Of a stretch of 5,971 nt of DNA, positions 5,454 through 5,971 are shown piece after piece; within the stretch, counting starts at the first letter, position 1; each line of letters opens with the position of its first letter. The stretch is from positions 1 to 5,971 of the forward strand of contig JAEXJH010000595.1 of assembly GCA_023445955.1 (NCBI GenBank), written 5' to 3'. This stretch comes from Pseudomonadota bacterium (lineage in GTDB: Bacteria > Pseudomonadota > Alphaproteobacteria > Caulobacterales > Caulobacteraceae). Made by a program: the position numbers and the translations under genes. The notes below the pieces were generated by a model, which was not told the origin of the DNA, did no database searches, and worked only from the letters and a program-made list of their open reading frames with translations.

Positions 5454-5906
5454 ATGGACGGCGGAAACGACATCTGGAGCGGGCCGCGCCTGGTGGAGAC
5501 CGGCGAGTGGGCCGGCTGGCGCACCTGGTCGGGCATGGACCCGTTCGAGGACCAGTCGGGGCCGTTCTACTTCCAGGAAGCCGAGGACGGGCGGATCACC
5601 GCCGCCTTCCGCGCCGAGACCAAGCACATGAACGGCGGCGGCTTCATGCACGGCGGCTGCATGATGACCTTCGCCGACTATTCGCTGTTCGCGATCGGCT
5701 GGAAGGCCCTGGCCGACAGCCGCGCGGTGACCGTCAGCCTCAACGGTGAGTTCATCGGGCCGGCCAGGCCGGGTGATCTGGTGACCTCGACCGGCGAGGT
5801 GATCAAGGCTGGCGGGTCGCTGCTGTTCATCCGCGGGCTGATCTCGACCGGGACCGGGCCGATGCTGAATTTTTCGGGCGTGGTGAAGAAGATCCGGGCG
5901 CGGTGA
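5454..5906 (+). CDS. PaaI-like hotdog-fold thioesterase
   Basis: A 150-residue single-domain hotdog protein of the PaaI/acyl-CoA thioesterase group, expected to hydrolyse an acyl-CoA thioester in the cytoplasm, usually as a tetramer. The family signature is clear: HMNGGGFMHGGCMMTFADYS, with N60, G63, H66-G67-G68 at the start of the central helix and D75 in the position of the catalytic acid. The later strands VTVSLNGEFIGPARPGDLV (92-110) and FIRGLISTGTGPML (125-138) fit the hotdog sheet. The first ~35 residues (Trp- and Gly-rich) precede the core. The start is supported by a strong Shine-Dalgarno. It is transcribed away from the DUF3253 gene and ends 15 nt before a palindromic repeat. The acyl substrate cannot be told from the context: no phenylacetate or fatty acid genes are adjacent in the window. 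Confidence 0.9.
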   Translation: MDGGNDIWSGPRLVETGEWAGWRTWSGMDPFEDQSGPFYFQEAEDGRITAAFRAETKHMNGGGFMHGGCMMTFADYSLFAIGWKALADSRAVTVSLNGEFIGPARPGDLVTSTGEVIKAGGSLLFIRGLISTGTGPMLNFSGVVKKIRAR

Positions 5907-5921
5907 GGGCCCTATTCTGCA

Positions 5922-5959
5922 CCCCCTCTGGGGGAGCTGTCGCGGAGCGACTGAGGGGG
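5922..5959. repeat. REP-like intergenic palindrome
   Basis: An outer 7-bp stem CCCCCTC (5922-5928) / GAGGGGG (5953-5959) encloses a perfect inner stem GTCGC-GGA-GCGAC (5939-5951). A competing hairpin CCCCC-TCT-GGGGG is possible on the left side. The design matches a REP-like intergenic palindrome that I recall being scattered in many copies through Caulobacter and related genomes. It lies 15 nt past the thioesterase stop. It may stabilise the 3' end of the mRNA or act as a bidirectional stop, but there is no T-run. The window ends 12 bases later, so a partner copy may lie outside. Confidence 0.75.
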
Positions 5960-5971
5960 CTTCTCCGCATA

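Noticed and set aside
5003..5536. An N-terminal extension of the UDG-like frame up to 5536
   Set aside because: It would cover DUF3253 and the divergent promoter region in another frame. The extension has no domain character, while DUF3253 matches a family, and ATG 5002 sits just before the conserved part.
1..5971. A mobile island, defence system, toxin-antitoxin pair, CRISPR array or RNA gene
   Set aside because: I saw no integrase, transposase, direct repeats, att-like sites, repeat-spacer pattern or tRNA-like folds; composition and gene density look uniform.

Overview
The window is a dense, GC-rich stretch of bacterial chromosome. It encodes eight protein genes, one of them cut by the left edge, and no gap between genes exceeds about 110 bases. 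The GC-dominated codon use, the long spurious antisense frames and an intergenic palindrome at the right edge (CCCCCTC ... GTCGC-GGA-GCGAC ... GAGGGGG) resemble what I know of Caulobacter and related Caulobacterales. This placement comes from style and recall, not from a marker gene or a search.

Layout. From 1 to 511 (+) lies the C-terminal part of an unrecognised, probably beta-rich protein. At 590-2014 (+) is a DHA2-type (14-helix) MFS exporter. Then five genes run together on the minus strand, in transcription order: a DUF3253 protein (5346-5044), a UDG-superfamily Fe-S protein (5002-4418), an alpha/beta-hydrolase lipoprotein (4421-3393), a Leu/Val/Phe-type amino acid dehydrogenase (3301-2240) and a small UVR-motif protein (2204-1989). 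The last overlaps the 3' end of the MFS gene tail-to-tail by 26 bp. At 5454-5906 (+), divergent from the DUF3253 gene, is a PaaI-like hotdog thioesterase, followed by the palindromic repeat at 5922-5959.

How the genes relate. The tightest coupling is between the UDG-like gene and the hydrolase, which share an ATGA stop/start. DUF3253 is 41 nt upstream of the UDG-like gene, so these three probably form one transcript. The dehydrogenase follows after a 91-nt gap and may have its own promoter; the UVR-motif gene is 35 nt beyond it. I see no single pathway uniting the products: amino acid catabolism, DNA repair-like, lipid/ester hydrolysis and efflux functions are simply neighbours.

I found no tRNA, rRNA, CRISPR array, insertion sequence, integrase, toxin-antitoxin pair or defence locus. 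The window reads as ordinary core chromosome. The points most worth a second look are the non-classical UDG-superfamily protein, the hairpins over the start regions of the UVR-motif and MFS genes, and the tail-to-tail overlap.
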